Shown here piece by piece: positions 29,713 to 39,061 of a DNA stretch of 64,000 nt. Every line of letters starts with the position of its first letter. The stretch's first letter is position 1. The DNA lies in contig CAWGGM010000022.1 in the NCBI GenBank assembly GCA_963822115.1, forward strand, positions 1 through 64,000. The letters are read 5' to 3'. Under the pieces are notes generated by a model, which ran no database searches, was not told where the DNA came from, and saw only the letters and a program-made list of their open reading frames with translations. Both the position numbers and the translations under genes were made by a program. This DNA is from CAWDXG01 sp963822115 (lineage in GTDB: Bacteria; Myxococcota_A; Polyangia; Polyangiales; Polyangiaceae).

Positions 29713-30465
29713 ATGGCCGCACGCAAGCGCAAGAGCAAGAAGGCAGCAAAGAAGGCAGCAAAGAAGCCCGCCAGCAAGGCGCGCAGGAAGACGGCAAAGA
29801 AGGCCGCCAAGAAGACGACACGCAAGGCCGCGAAGAAGACGGCCAAGCGCTCCGCCAAGAAGACGGCCAAGAAGACCGCACGCAAGGCCGCGAAGAAGAC
29901 GGCCAAGCGCGCCGCCAAGAAGACGACACGCAAGGCTGCGAAGAAGACGGCCAAGCGCGCCGCGAAGAAGACGACGCGCAAGGCGGCCAAGAAGACCGCG
30001 CGCAAGGCCGCGAAGAAGACGGCCAAGCGCGCCGCGAAGAAGACGACGCGCAAGGCGGCCAAGAAGACCGCGCGCAAGGCCGCGAAGAAGACCGCCAAGC
30101 GCGCTGCCAAGAAGACGACGCGCAAGGCTGCCAAGCCCGCGCCGAAGAAGGCCGCCAAGAAGGCCGCGCCGAAGAAGACCGCCAAGAAGGCTGCTGCGCC
30201 GAAGAAGGCCGCCAAGAAGGCTGCTCTGCCGAAGGCTGCGCCAGCAAAGGCCGCCGCGCCGAAGGCTGCTCCGGCAAAGCCCGCCGCGAAGAAGGCGCGC
30301 AAGCCGCGTCCCGCACCCGCGCCGGCTGCGGTGGCCACGCCCGCACCCGTTATGCCCGAAGCTGTCGTGGCCGCGCCCGTTGTACCCGCCGCTCCCGAAA
30401 ACCCCATCGGTCCGGACGTGATCAGCTCCGAGTCGCCGATGACCCCCACCGGCCGCCTCTTCTAG
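29713..30465 (+). CDS. histone H1-like lysine/alanine-rich DNA-binding protein
   Basis: A 250-residue, extremely basic protein. Residues 1-165 are almost only Lys, Ala, Thr and Arg, built from repeats of KKTARKAAKKTAKRAA and KKTTRKAAKKTAKRAA. The following part is Pro/Ala/Lys-rich (PKKAAKKAAPKKTAKKA), and the last 50 residues are Pro/Ala/Val-rich and nearly neutral, ending in an acidic-leaning tail with SSESPMTP. This is the pattern of bacterial H1-like proteins such as HctB, BpH1 and the C-terminal tails of AlgP/AlgR3, which bind and compact DNA. A GAGG lies 8 bases before ATG 29713. The DNA repeats themselves could change copy number. Confidence 0.85.
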   Translation: MAARKRKSKKAAKKAAKKPASKARRKTAKKAAKKTTRKAAKKTAKRSAKKTAKKTARKAAKKTAKRAAKKTTRKAAKKTAKRAAKKTTRKAAKKTARKAAKKTAKRAAKKTTRKAAKKTARKAAKKTAKRAAKKTTRKAAKPAPKKAAKKAAPKKTAKKAAAPKKAAKKAALPKAAPAKAAAPKAAPAKPAAKKARKPRPAPAPAAVATPAPVMPEAVVAAPVVPAAPENPIGPDVISSESPMTPTGRLF

Positions 30466-30650
30466 AGAGGCTGCTCCCCAGCATCAGAGCGGCGTGATGT
30501 CGAGCCGCCGCGCCTCCGGGCGCGGCGGCGGTCCCTCACGCTGCGTGCTCGGCCGGCCGTCGCTGCGCGTCGCGCTGCGCCCCGCCGGCCTGCGCGCGCA
30601 GCGAGGGTCCCCACGTCATGGGTTGACCGCGCGCGCGGGCCGCGCGGGGG

Positions 30651-31104
30651 CACAACGAGTCGGAGAAAGCCGAGCATGTCGACGTGGATGTGCGCGTCGG
30701 GGCGTCGAAGCGCGCGCGGGGGCCGCGCGCGGGCACAACGAGTCGGAGAAAGCCGAGCATGTCGACGTGGATGTGCGCGTCGGGGCGTCGAAGCGCGCGC
30801 GGGGGCCGCGCGCGGGCACAACGAGTCGGAGAAAGCCGAGCATGTCGACGTGGATGTGCGCGTCGGGGCGTCGAAGCGCGCGCGGGGGCACAACGAGTCG
30901 GAGAAAGTCGAACATGTCGACGTGGATGTGCGCGTCGGGGCGTCGAAGTGCGCGCGGGGGCACAACAAGTCGGAGAAAGCCGAGCATGTCGACGTGGATG
31001 TGCGCGTCGGGGCGTTGAAGCGCGCGCGCGGGCCGCGCGGGGGCACAACCAGTCGGAGAAAGCCGAGCATGTCGACGTGGATGTGCGCGTCGGGGCGTTG
31101 CGTC
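30651..31104. repeat. six-copy tandem minisatellite, 72/83-base units
   Basis: Six head-to-tail units start with CACAAC at 30651, 30734, 30817, 30889, 30961 and 31044. Spacings are 83, 83, 72, 72 and 83 bases; the 72-base form lacks an 11-base CCGCGCGCGGG-like block. The core holds GAGTCGGAGAAAGCCGAGC, the palindrome GTCGAC, GTGGATGTGCGCGTCGG and a GCGCGCG tract. Units differ by single substitutions only. All frames are nearly stop-free, but mixing 72 (divisible by 3) with 83 (not divisible) means no reading frame is kept, so this is not a coding repeat. The last copy ends at about 31104. Confidence 0.9.
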
Positions 31105-31440
31105 GCACGCTACCGAGCGGAGCGGGTCGCTCGTCTGGCGGCGGTGGGCCGCCGCGCGCGACGCGTCCGCTTCGTCGCGCGCCGGCGCGCCGCGGCGGCT
31201 CCCCGCCTGCACGCGCGAGTGGTGTCGACTAGTCGGGGTGCCTCCGCTCGCACGCCGGTCTGCGCGCGCCCCCTTCACGACGCGAGAAATCACTTCGTAT
31301 AGGAAGCGAACAACGGCTCGCAGACCAGCAGCTTTTCCGCTGTTCCCGCGCGCGCGGATCGCTTCGTATGCGAGCGTTCCTGCGGCTCGTCGTGCCCCCG
31401 GAATCCACGGCTTCCCGAACATCCCGCCTGGGCGTGCTGT
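31105..31440. other. intergenic stretch, nothing recognised
   Basis: About 335 GC-rich bases between the minisatellite and the small hypothetical gene. Open frames here are short and run into the repeat or lack start codons with any ribosome site. I see no conserved protein, RNA gene or strong hairpin. Confidence 0.5.
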
Positions 31441-31782
31441 TCACTCTTCCGGCGTGCGCACCGCGACGGCGCGCGGCGGCTTTGCGCCGTCCGCGTCGAC
31501 CGCGACGCCGGGGGGCGCGTCCGCATCGTCGAGCGCCTCGCTCTCTGCGCCGTCCGCTTTCGCCGCGACGCGCACGCGCGGCCAGTGCAGGAGGTCCGGC
31601 GGAATGCGGTCGACGAGGTGCTCTTCGAGGGCGCGCTCCGCCGGCATGTAGCCGCTCTGTTCGAGCCACTGGAGCGCTTCGCCCCTGGTCCGGAACGTGG
31701 CGAGCGTCCTGTCGAAGCCCAGCACCTCCGCCTGCTCGTCGCGGTACACCAGCAGCGCGACCCAGGCGCCGGGCTGCTGCAT
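31441..31782 (-). CDS. small hypothetical protein, last gene of the MoxR/ABC/DUF58 operon
   Basis: A 113-residue acidic protein, MQQPGAWVALLVYRDEQ at its start, with WLEQSGYMPAERALEEH in the middle and an Ala/Asp-rich end. It follows the DUF58 stop by 87 bases on the same strand and in the same frame, with no start codon between, so ATG 31782 is the first possible start. No family is recognised and there is no signal peptide or membrane helix. The regular mix of hydrophobic and charged residues and the place at the end of an operon support a real gene, but this is a weak call. Confidence 0.5.
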   Translation of the reverse strand: MQQPGAWVALLVYRDEQAEVLGFDRTLATFRTRGEALQWLEQSGYMPAERALEEHLVDRIPPDLLHWPRVRVAAKADGAESEALDDADAPPGVAVDADGAKPPRAVAVRTPEE

Positions 31783-31869
31783 CTCGCGGTCGAACCACCA
31801 CTGGCGATCGACGGGGAGCAGGTCGCGCCGCCCCGCGCCGCCGGTCGACGCCGCGCGCCGTTGGCGCCG

Positions 31870-32769
31870 TCAGTCGACGCTGCGCGCGACGAAGCGCCGC
31901 ACCACGCCTTCGAGCGCTTCATCCGTCGTGGCGCGGACGTAGCCGGCGCCGTGGCGGCGGGACCAGGCGCGGAGCTCCTCGACCAGGCCGGCGAAGCGCA
32001 GCACGTACGCTTCGATCGCGCCGGCGTCCATCGTCACGTCGACGGTCTGGCCGGTTTCCGCGTCGACCAGGGTGAAGTCGCCTTCGAAGCCGGGCTCGAT
32101 CTCGTCGCGGGTGACGACCTGCACCAGCGTCACGTCGTGGCCGGCGGCGCGGGCGCGCGTCAGCGCTTCGGTGACGGGGCCGGAGTCGAAGAAGTCGCTC
32201 AAGACGACCAGCATGCCGGGGCGGCGCGCGCGCAGCACGAGCTGGTCGATGGCGCGGGCCATATCGGCGGCGCCGGAGGGCGCGGCGCTCTCGAGATCAC
32301 GCAAGAGGCTCGCGAGTCCGCCGCGACCGCGCCGCGGCGTGCCGGCGCTGGCGAGGCCCGAGGCGCGCTCCTCGGCGGAGCGGGCGACCAGCACCTGCGC
32401 GCGCTGCGCGCCGGCCAGCGCCATGTAGCCGATGGCGGCGGCCAGCCGGCGCGCCACCTCGATCTCGGGCGGATCGCCGTAGTCGAGCGAGGCGGAGCCG
32501 TCGACCAGCAGCCGCACGATGGCGTCCTCTTCCGCACGGAAGGTCTTGACCACGGGCTCGCCGGTGCGCGCGTAGGCGAGCCAGTCGACGCGCCGCAGAT
32601 CGTCGCCGGGCGCGTAGGCGCGGTGCTCCTGGAACTCGGCGCTGCTGCCCTTGCGGCGCGCGGCGTGCTCGCCGGCGGCGCCGGAGCGCGCGCGGATGGC
32701 CAGGCGGCGGCGCAGCGCCTCGAGCTCGCGCACGAATTCCGGATCGAGCAGGCTCCCGAGCTCGGTCAT
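31870..32769 (-). CDS. DUF58 domain-containing protein
   Basis: A 299-residue protein with the DUF58 signature RAYAPGDDLRRVDWLAYARTGEPVVKTF (start near residue 50), followed by a VWA-like core: LLVDGSASLDYG (a DxSxS-like metal site, D-G-S-A-S) and MLVVLSDFFDSG. DUF58 proteins are the standard partners of MoxR ATPases in Bat-type operons, where they probably help assemble or insert metal or other factors into envelope proteins. It has no membrane helices, unlike many relatives that carry two at the N-terminus. The ATG overlaps the permease stop as ATGA. Confidence 0.88.
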   Translation of the reverse strand: MTELGSLLDPEFVRELEALRRRLAIRARSGAAGEHAARRKGSSAEFQEHRAYAPGDDLRRVDWLAYARTGEPVVKTFRAEEDAIVRLLVDGSASLDYGDPPEIEVARRLAAAIGYMALAGAQRAQVLVARSAEERASGLASAGTPRRGRGGLASLLRDLESAAPSGAADMARAIDQLVLRARRPGMLVVLSDFFDSGPVTEALTRARAAGHDVTLVQVVTRDEIEPGFEGDFTLVDAETGQTVDVTMDAGAIEAYVLRFAGLVEELRAWSRRHGAGYVRATTDEALEGVVRRFVARSVD

Positions 32770-34571
32770 GTCGCCGGCCCGGGTGCGGGCGGTTCGCTGC
32801 CACCGGGTGGCTCGCTGCCGCCGGAGGGACTGGTGGCCGGTGCGGCGCTGTCGCCCGCTCCCGCCGTGTCGCCCGCGGCGACGTCGTCGTCGGGCTGTGC
32901 GCCGCCCGCTGCCGCTTCGTCTTCCTCGAGCAACATCTGGTCGACCTTGGCCAGCGCGGCTTCGTGCTCGCGCACCACGCGCCGGCTGCGCACGCCGGCC
33001 GCGCCCAGCAGGCCAACGCCGAGCAGCGCCCAGGCTGCGGCGCACAGCGCGCCGGCGCCGACGGCGAGCGGATCGGGCGAGGTTTCGCCGAGCTCCTTCA
33101 CCATGCGCACGACGTAGATGGGCGAGGGTGCCGCCAGAATCATCGCCGAGTCGTCGCTCTTGGTGACGACGCCGGCGATGGCCATGATGATCCAGGGGCC
33201 GACCATGGCCAGAAACAGCATGGCCAGGAGCAGCAGCCGCGGCGCGGTGGCCGCGCTGGAGCGCGCCCGCGCCCAGGCGGTGAAGCCCACGATGAACACC
33301 AGGAAGCCGACCGAGTAGCCGCCGAAGGCGATCACGCGCTGGGCGTTCTGCGTGGCGCTGGCGCTGCCGCCCAGGAGCTCGGCCGCGACGCCCGCGCCCG
33401 TCTGCAGCAGCAGCCCGCCGATACCGAGGATCAACAGCAGCGACGCGGCGCGCATCAGTCCGGGGCCGAGGTAGCGCTTGAAGCGGCCGACGCCCTGGCG
33501 GTCCCAGTGCACCTGCACGCGCCGCGACGGGCCAAGCGGCTCGCCGGCGAAGACGAAGGCGCAGAAGGTGAGGAACAGGTTGGTGGCGACCATGCCGGTC
33601 ACGGCGGCCGACCAGCGGTCGTCGGGGATGACGAAGGCGGGCACCATCGCCACCAGCACCAGCACCGGCGTCGAGAAGAGGAACCAGCGCCTCAGGCCGC
33701 TCGAGCGGTCGTCGCTCGGGCCGGCCATGTTGGCGATGGTGACCTCGTGCAAAAACCACGCGGGCAGCGCGACGATGGTGATGGGCGTGAGCAGCAGGAA
33801 CACCGCGTACTCGATGCCGAAGTCGGCGCGCACGTAGGCCGTCGGCAGCCACACCGGCAGCGCTTCGGGGACGCCGGGCCACACCGAGTGGGCCAGGTAC
33901 GACAGGCCCACGCCGCCGCCGAGATAGACGATCAGGCTGACCGGCACGGCGACCAGCAGCGAGACCACGATCGCCACGGCGGAGCTGGAGAACTTGGAGC
34001 TCACCGACAGGCCGAAGGCGACGGCCAGCACCGCGAACAGCATCAACAGCACGAAAGCGGCGATCACTTCGGTGGCGGTCACTCCGCCGAACAGGAACGG
34101 CAGCGCGCCCACCGGCGCCAGCATCACGATGTACAGGCCGATGTAGGTGAGCGAGGCCAGGAATTTGCCGCGCGCGATGGTGGGCGCGCCCAGGCCGGTG
34201 AGCAGGAGCGCTTCCCAGGTGCTGCCGCTGCGTTCGGAGGCGATGGTGCTGGCCGCGACGGCCGGGGCGACCCAGGCGACGACCGCGAAGGCGAGCGAGA
34301 AGAACACGTGGAAGAGGGCCACGCCCACCTTGGCCGGCTCGGCCGTGACGCTGGCCACGCCGCCGATGGCGGCGATGAGCAGCGTCATCATGCCGGTGAT
34401 GACGGCCAGGATGATCGGCGTGCGGCCGAGGCGCGCGGCCTGGCGCAGCTCGCGCATCCAGACAGGGTTCGGATCCTCGCGCATGCGCGCGACCTCGAGC
34501 CGCGCGCGGTCCATGCGGCGCGACGAGGGCGGCGCGGGGACATGCGTGGGGCGGCCGGTCTGCGCGCTCAC
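32766..34571 (-). CDS. ABC-2 type transporter permease
   Basis: A 601-residue integral membrane protein with about 12 hydrophobic segments. The first part, PVWMRELRQAARLGRTPIILAVITGMM, is typical of ABC-2 permeases, including the amphipathic entry helix; a cytoplasmic loop follows with ASTIASERSGSTWEALLLTGL. The C-terminus is a soluble tail rich in Asp, Glu, Gly and Pro. With the adjacent ATPase it should form an exporter, perhaps like GldF of the Gld system. GTG 34571 overlaps the ATPase stop (GTGA); an ATG 27 codons on is a possible alternative. The DUF58 start overlaps its stop (ATGA). Confidence 0.85.
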   Translation of the reverse strand: MSAQTGRPTHVPAPPSSRRMDRARLEVARMREDPNPVWMRELRQAARLGRTPIILAVITGMMTLLIAAIGGVASVTAEPAKVGVALFHVFFSLAFAVVAWVAPAVAASTIASERSGSTWEALLLTGLGAPTIARGKFLASLTYIGLYIVMLAPVGALPFLFGGVTATEVIAAFVLLMLFAVLAVAFGLSVSSKFSSSAVAIVVSLLVAVPVSLIVYLGGGVGLSYLAHSVWPGVPEALPVWLPTAYVRADFGIEYAVFLLLTPITIVALPAWFLHEVTIANMAGPSDDRSSGLRRWFLFSTPVLVLVAMVPAFVIPDDRWSAAVTGMVATNLFLTFCAFVFAGEPLGPSRRVQVHWDRQGVGRFKRYLGPGLMRAASLLLILGIGGLLLQTGAGVAAELLGGSASATQNAQRVIAFGGYSVGFLVFIVGFTAWARARSSAATAPRLLLLAMLFLAMVGPWIIMAIAGVVTKSDDSAMILAAPSPIYVVRMVKELGETSPDPLAVGAGALCAAAWALLGVGLLGAAGVRSRRVVREHEAALAKVDQMLLEEDEAAAGGAQPDDDVAAGDTAGAGDSAAPATSPSGGSEPPGGSEPPAPGPAT

Positions 34572-35857
34572 TGGAGATCCCCCTTGGTGACTTCGAGGAA
34601 GATGCGTTCGAGCTCGTTGCGCTCGGGCTCGACGCCGATCACGCCGACGCCGCTGGCGACCAGGTAGCGCACGACTTCCGCCACGAAGCGGTCGCCGCCG
34701 GCGTAGTGCACGACCAGCTGTCCGCCGGGGCCGGGCTCGACGCCCAGGATGCCGCTGCCGCCGGCGAGCAGCGGCACCACGGCGCGCGCGTCGCCGAGCA
34801 CGCGCAGCTTGAGCTTGCGCTGGGCGGCGCCGGGGATGACCGCGCCTCCGGCGGTGGTGTCGGGCAGGGCGACCGGCGGGGGATAGCCGCCTTCGACCGC
34901 GCCGGGTGCGGGGGCGTTGGCCTGTGCGGCGGCGTCGACGAAAGCCTGCGCGGGCGCGGCTCCGGCTCCGGGCTGTGCGGCTTCTGCGCCGGGCGCGGCG
35001 CCGTAGATGGGCGCGACCGGCCCTGGTGCGGCAGCCTGCGGCGCGGCGACGAAGCTCTGGGCCGGCGGCGGCGGGGCTCCGGGCGGCGGCGCGGGCAGCC
35101 CAACGGCGTCGGCGGCGCGGCGCGCTTCCAGCCGCTCGGCGATCTCGCCCAGCGGTCCGGCGACGATCAGCCGCCCGCGCTCCAGGATGCCGACCGAGGT
35201 GCACACATCGCTGAGCTCGGTGAGGATGTGGCTGGACAGGAACACGGTCTTGCCGAGCTCGCGCAGCTCCAGCAGCAGATCGCGGATCTCGATGCGCGCG
35301 CGCGGGTCGAGATCGCTGGCCGGCTCGTCGAGGATCAGCACCTTGGGGTCGTGCAGCAGCGTGCGCGCCAGCTGCAGCCGCTGCTTCATGCCCTTGCTGA
35401 GCGCGGCCACCAGTCGGTCCTGCAGCTTGCCGAGCTCGGTCAGCTCGATCACCGCGTCGACCACGCCGATGTCGAGCACGCCGAAGGCGTCGGCAAAGAA
35501 CTCCAGGTACTCGCGCACGGTGATGCGCTCGTACACGCCGGCGTGGTCGGGCATGTAGCCGATCAGGCGCCGCACCTTGTCCGGATCGATCGAGACATCG
35601 ATGCCGTCGATCTCGACGCGGCCGGCCATCGGCTCGAGCAGCGTGGCCATGATGCGGATGGTGGTCGTCTTGCCGGCGCCGTTGGGGCCGATGAAGCCGA
35701 AGATCTCCCCCTGGCCGACCTCGAAGCTCACGTCGCGCAGCACGTCGAAGGTGCCGTAGCGGTGCCACAGGTGCCGCACGCGGATGGCCGGCGTCGGCGC
35801 GGCGACGATGCGCGGCGCCTCGGCGGCCTCGAGCGTCTGCGGGCCGGCGTCGCTCAC
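34568..35857 (-). CDS. ABC transporter ATPase with long proline/alanine linker and extra C-terminal domain
   Basis: A 429-residue protein. Residues 25-255 are a GldA/CcmA-type ABC ATPase: Walker A GPNGAGKTT (57-65), GYMPDHAGVYERITVREYL, the signature LSKGMKQRL and Walker B VLILDEPASDLDPRAR. From about 262 to 355 it runs through a Pro/Ala/Gly-rich linker. A small alpha/beta domain closes it (LKLRVLGDARAVVPLL ... GVEPERNELERIFLEVTKGDL), matching the C-terminal domain of many exporter ATPases. The linker is much longer than usual. GTG 35857 overlaps the upstream stop (GTGA). It should energise the permease downstream. Confidence 0.9.
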   Translation of the reverse strand: MSDAGPQTLEAAEAPRIVAAPTPAIRVRHLWHRYGTFDVLRDVSFEVGQGEIFGFIGPNGAGKTTTIRIMATLLEPMAGRVEIDGIDVSIDPDKVRRLIGYMPDHAGVYERITVREYLEFFADAFGVLDIGVVDAVIELTELGKLQDRLVAALSKGMKQRLQLARTLLHDPKVLILDEPASDLDPRARIEIRDLLLELRELGKTVFLSSHILTELSDVCTSVGILERGRLIVAGPLGEIAERLEARRAADAVGLPAPPPGAPPPPAQSFVAAPQAAAPGPVAPIYGAAPGAEAAQPGAGAAPAQAFVDAAAQANAPAPGAVEGGYPPPVALPDTTAGGAVIPGAAQRKLKLRVLGDARAVVPLLAGGSGILGVEPGPGGQLVVHYAGGDRFVAEVVRYLVASGVGVIGVEPERNELERIFLEVTKGDLQ

Positions 35858-37950
35858 TTGACGCCTCCGTAGCCGACCACGCGCACCAGCACGCGATCGC
35901 GATCCAGCCTGAGGCCGGAGTCGCTGGTGCGGCCCTCGCCGCCTTCGAGCTGTCCGAGCAGCACCGGCACGTCGGAGGGCCACCAGTCGGTGTCGCGCGA
36001 GGCGACGGCTTCCAGTGCCTGCCAGGCCTCGTCGGCTCCCTCTGCGGCCTTGTCGATGTCGAACAGATCGGCGTCGAGGCCGTGAGTCGTGCCGGCCCCG
36101 GTCGGGCGCGGATGTCCGATGCGCCCCGGCACCGGCTTGCCCTTGCTCGCGAGCACGCTCCTGCCGTCGGGGATGCGCGGGAAGAACACCACGCCCTTGC
36201 CCGGCACCTTCAACAGCACCGCGAGCAGGTCGCGCGCCGTGCGGTTCGTCACTTCCACGTCGCGGCCGGAGCGCACGATGCTGATGCCGCCGCCCAGATC
36301 GATGAAGCCGTCCTCGCGCACCACGACGGTCTGCCAGGGCTTGGCCTGGAAGTGTTCGATGCGCGCGCCGTCGCGGTCCACCACCAGCTCGCGTCCGGTG
36401 TCGTCGCTGCTGCCGGCAACGTCGAGCACCGCGCCGCGCTGGGTGGCGCGCACCATCAGCTGCCCGGACGACGCGCTGTAGAAGCCACGGAAGCGCGTGG
36501 CCATGGCGCGCGACATGCCCGCGCCGGTTTCCACCAGCGTGAGGTGGCGGGCACGGCCGCTCACGCCCTTGGCTGCGACGCCCAGCACGACCACCGCGCC
36601 GAACGCGCCCGCTGCCAGCACGGGCAGGCGCACCAGCGCCCGCAGCGGGCGACCGCTCTTCGAGGCTTGATAGAAGTTCAGCGGGCCCGCGCCGGCCGCG
36701 TACAGGAGGAGCAACAGGGCCGAGACGGCGATGGCCCAGCGCGAGCCCTCGTTGGGGTCGAGCACCTTCTTGACCGCGCGCACGCCGCTCCGGTCGAGCG
36801 CGGTCTGGGCGTACGGCAGGGCGACGGCATTTTCCCGGTTGTAGGCGTGGGTGACGAGATCGCGCATCTCGTACTGCACCCACTCGTCGGTGACGTAGGG
36901 CGCGCTGGTCGCGTCGAAGGCCAAGAGGTCCACCTCGCCCAGGCCGTAGCTGGCCGATGCGCCCCACGGGCTCGGGTGCAGGTTGCCGCCGCTGTAGCCG
37001 ACGAGCTTGTCCGCCGTGTCGCGCCCTGGTGTGAGCAGCCGGTGCCCCGTCGAGCCGCCGCTGGGGCCGTAGTACGGCTTGCCCATCAACGTCGGTCGCG
37101 GCACCAGGAAGTCGCGCTCGGCCAACAGCGAGGCGGGCGGGCGTCCGCTCTGGACCTCGCCGCCGACCAGCAGCGTGAGCGGCGCGCGGTGCAGATCTTC
37201 CGGCCTGGAGATCACCACGGCGAGCGTGCCGCCGGCGAGCAGCCAGTTTCCGAGCGCGCGCAGCTCGGCGCCCTTGAGCGCGGCGAGCTGCTCGCTCCTG
37301 GCCAGCACGACCGTCGCGCTGGCGTAGCCGGCCGCACGCTGGGGCAGCACGGGATCGCCGGTGGCGGGATTCACCTCCGGGCTGTGGACGGCAAGCGTGG
37401 GAAACGAGCCGTAGCGTACAGTTCGGGTGCGGGTCGTGATCACGCCCATGCCGCGCAGCGACGGCGCGATCCGGCTCGGCACGTCGAGATCGAACAGGAA
37501 CGGACCGTTCGGGCGTGGATCGGGCAGTGCCACGTCGGCCAGCTCCGAGCCGTCGGGAGCGAGCGCGCGCAGCCTGAGCTCGGGTAGTGATCCGCCGAAG
37601 CCATGGGTCGGCAGCTCCAGCGTGACGTGGCCCTTGCCCGCGACGCCGAACGGCGCGCGCGTGATGATGTGGGCCTGGCTGCGCGCGTAGGCCAGCTGGC
37701 TCTCGAGCTCGAGCGTGCCGGTGATCTGGGCGTTGCCGGCGTTGGACAGGCGCACCGACACGCTGAACCAGCCGGGACAGGTCGGCGTGCCGGCGCCCAG
37801 TACGGGCGCGGCCTCGACGATGAGCGGGCTCTTCTTCGGCGCGGCGGCAGCCGGCAGACACGAAAGGACGAGCGCGAGCAGCGCGCACAGCGCCGCGGCT
37901 CCGGCTTGCCACTGTCGTCCGCCCCGCACCGAGCTGCGCCTTCCCGCCAC
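35854..37950 (-). CDS. large membrane-anchored extracytoplasmic protein of the MoxR/ABC module
   Basis: A 698-residue protein with a signal peptide (ALCALLALVLSCLPAAAAP), a long periplasmic beta-rich part, and two membrane segments in the middle (WAIAVSALLLLLYAAGAGPL and LPVLAAGAFGAVVVLGVAA), followed by a beta-rich C-terminal part. A segment around residues 190-270 has GNWLLAGGTLAVVISRPEDL, like the amidotransferase-like fold of DUF4350/GldG-type ABC auxiliary proteins. I infer a GldG-like accessory role for the ABC exporter downstream, with which it overlaps by GTGA. No enzyme motif is visible. The family call is uncertain. Confidence 0.65.
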   Translation of the reverse strand: MAGRRSSVRGGRQWQAGAAALCALLALVLSCLPAAAAPKKSPLIVEAAPVLGAGTPTCPGWFSVSVRLSNAGNAQITGTLELESQLAYARSQAHIITRAPFGVAGKGHVTLELPTHGFGGSLPELRLRALAPDGSELADVALPDPRPNGPFLFDLDVPSRIAPSLRGMGVITTRTRTVRYGSFPTLAVHSPEVNPATGDPVLPQRAAGYASATVVLARSEQLAALKGAELRALGNWLLAGGTLAVVISRPEDLHRAPLTLLVGGEVQSGRPPASLLAERDFLVPRPTLMGKPYYGPSGGSTGHRLLTPGRDTADKLVGYSGGNLHPSPWGASASYGLGEVDLLAFDATSAPYVTDEWVQYEMRDLVTHAYNRENAVALPYAQTALDRSGVRAVKKVLDPNEGSRWAIAVSALLLLLYAAGAGPLNFYQASKSGRPLRALVRLPVLAAGAFGAVVVLGVAAKGVSGRARHLTLVETGAGMSRAMATRFRGFYSASSGQLMVRATQRGAVLDVAGSSDDTGRELVVDRDGARIEHFQAKPWQTVVVREDGFIDLGGGISIVRSGRDVEVTNRTARDLLAVLLKVPGKGVVFFPRIPDGRSVLASKGKPVPGRIGHPRPTGAGTTHGLDADLFDIDKAAEGADEAWQALEAVASRDTDWWPSDVPVLLGQLEGGEGRTSDSGLRLDRDRVLVRVVGYGGVK

Positions 37951-37959
37951 GTCCCGCGC

Positions 37960-38997
<1,038 letters not shown>

Positions 38998-39061
38998 GAT
39001 TGGCGGGGGGCTGCTTTCGGTGGGGGCCGTGGGTGGACCCTAACAGGCCGATTGCCGGCGG

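Noticed and set aside
29658..30449. Long minus-strand frame opposite the H1-like gene, rich in Phe, Ala and Leu, that looks like a membrane protein
   Set aside because: It is the mirror of the Lys/Ala codon repeats on the plus strand; it has no ribosome site and the plus strand matches a known protein type.
30651..31104. CRISPR array
   Set aside because: Units are 72-83 bases and near-identical throughout; there are no unique spacers and no cas genes.
30462..31422. Several stop-free frames on both strands across the minisatellite
   Set aside because: GC-rich DNA lacks stop codons in all frames, and the mix of 72- and 83-base units would change the frame from copy to copy.
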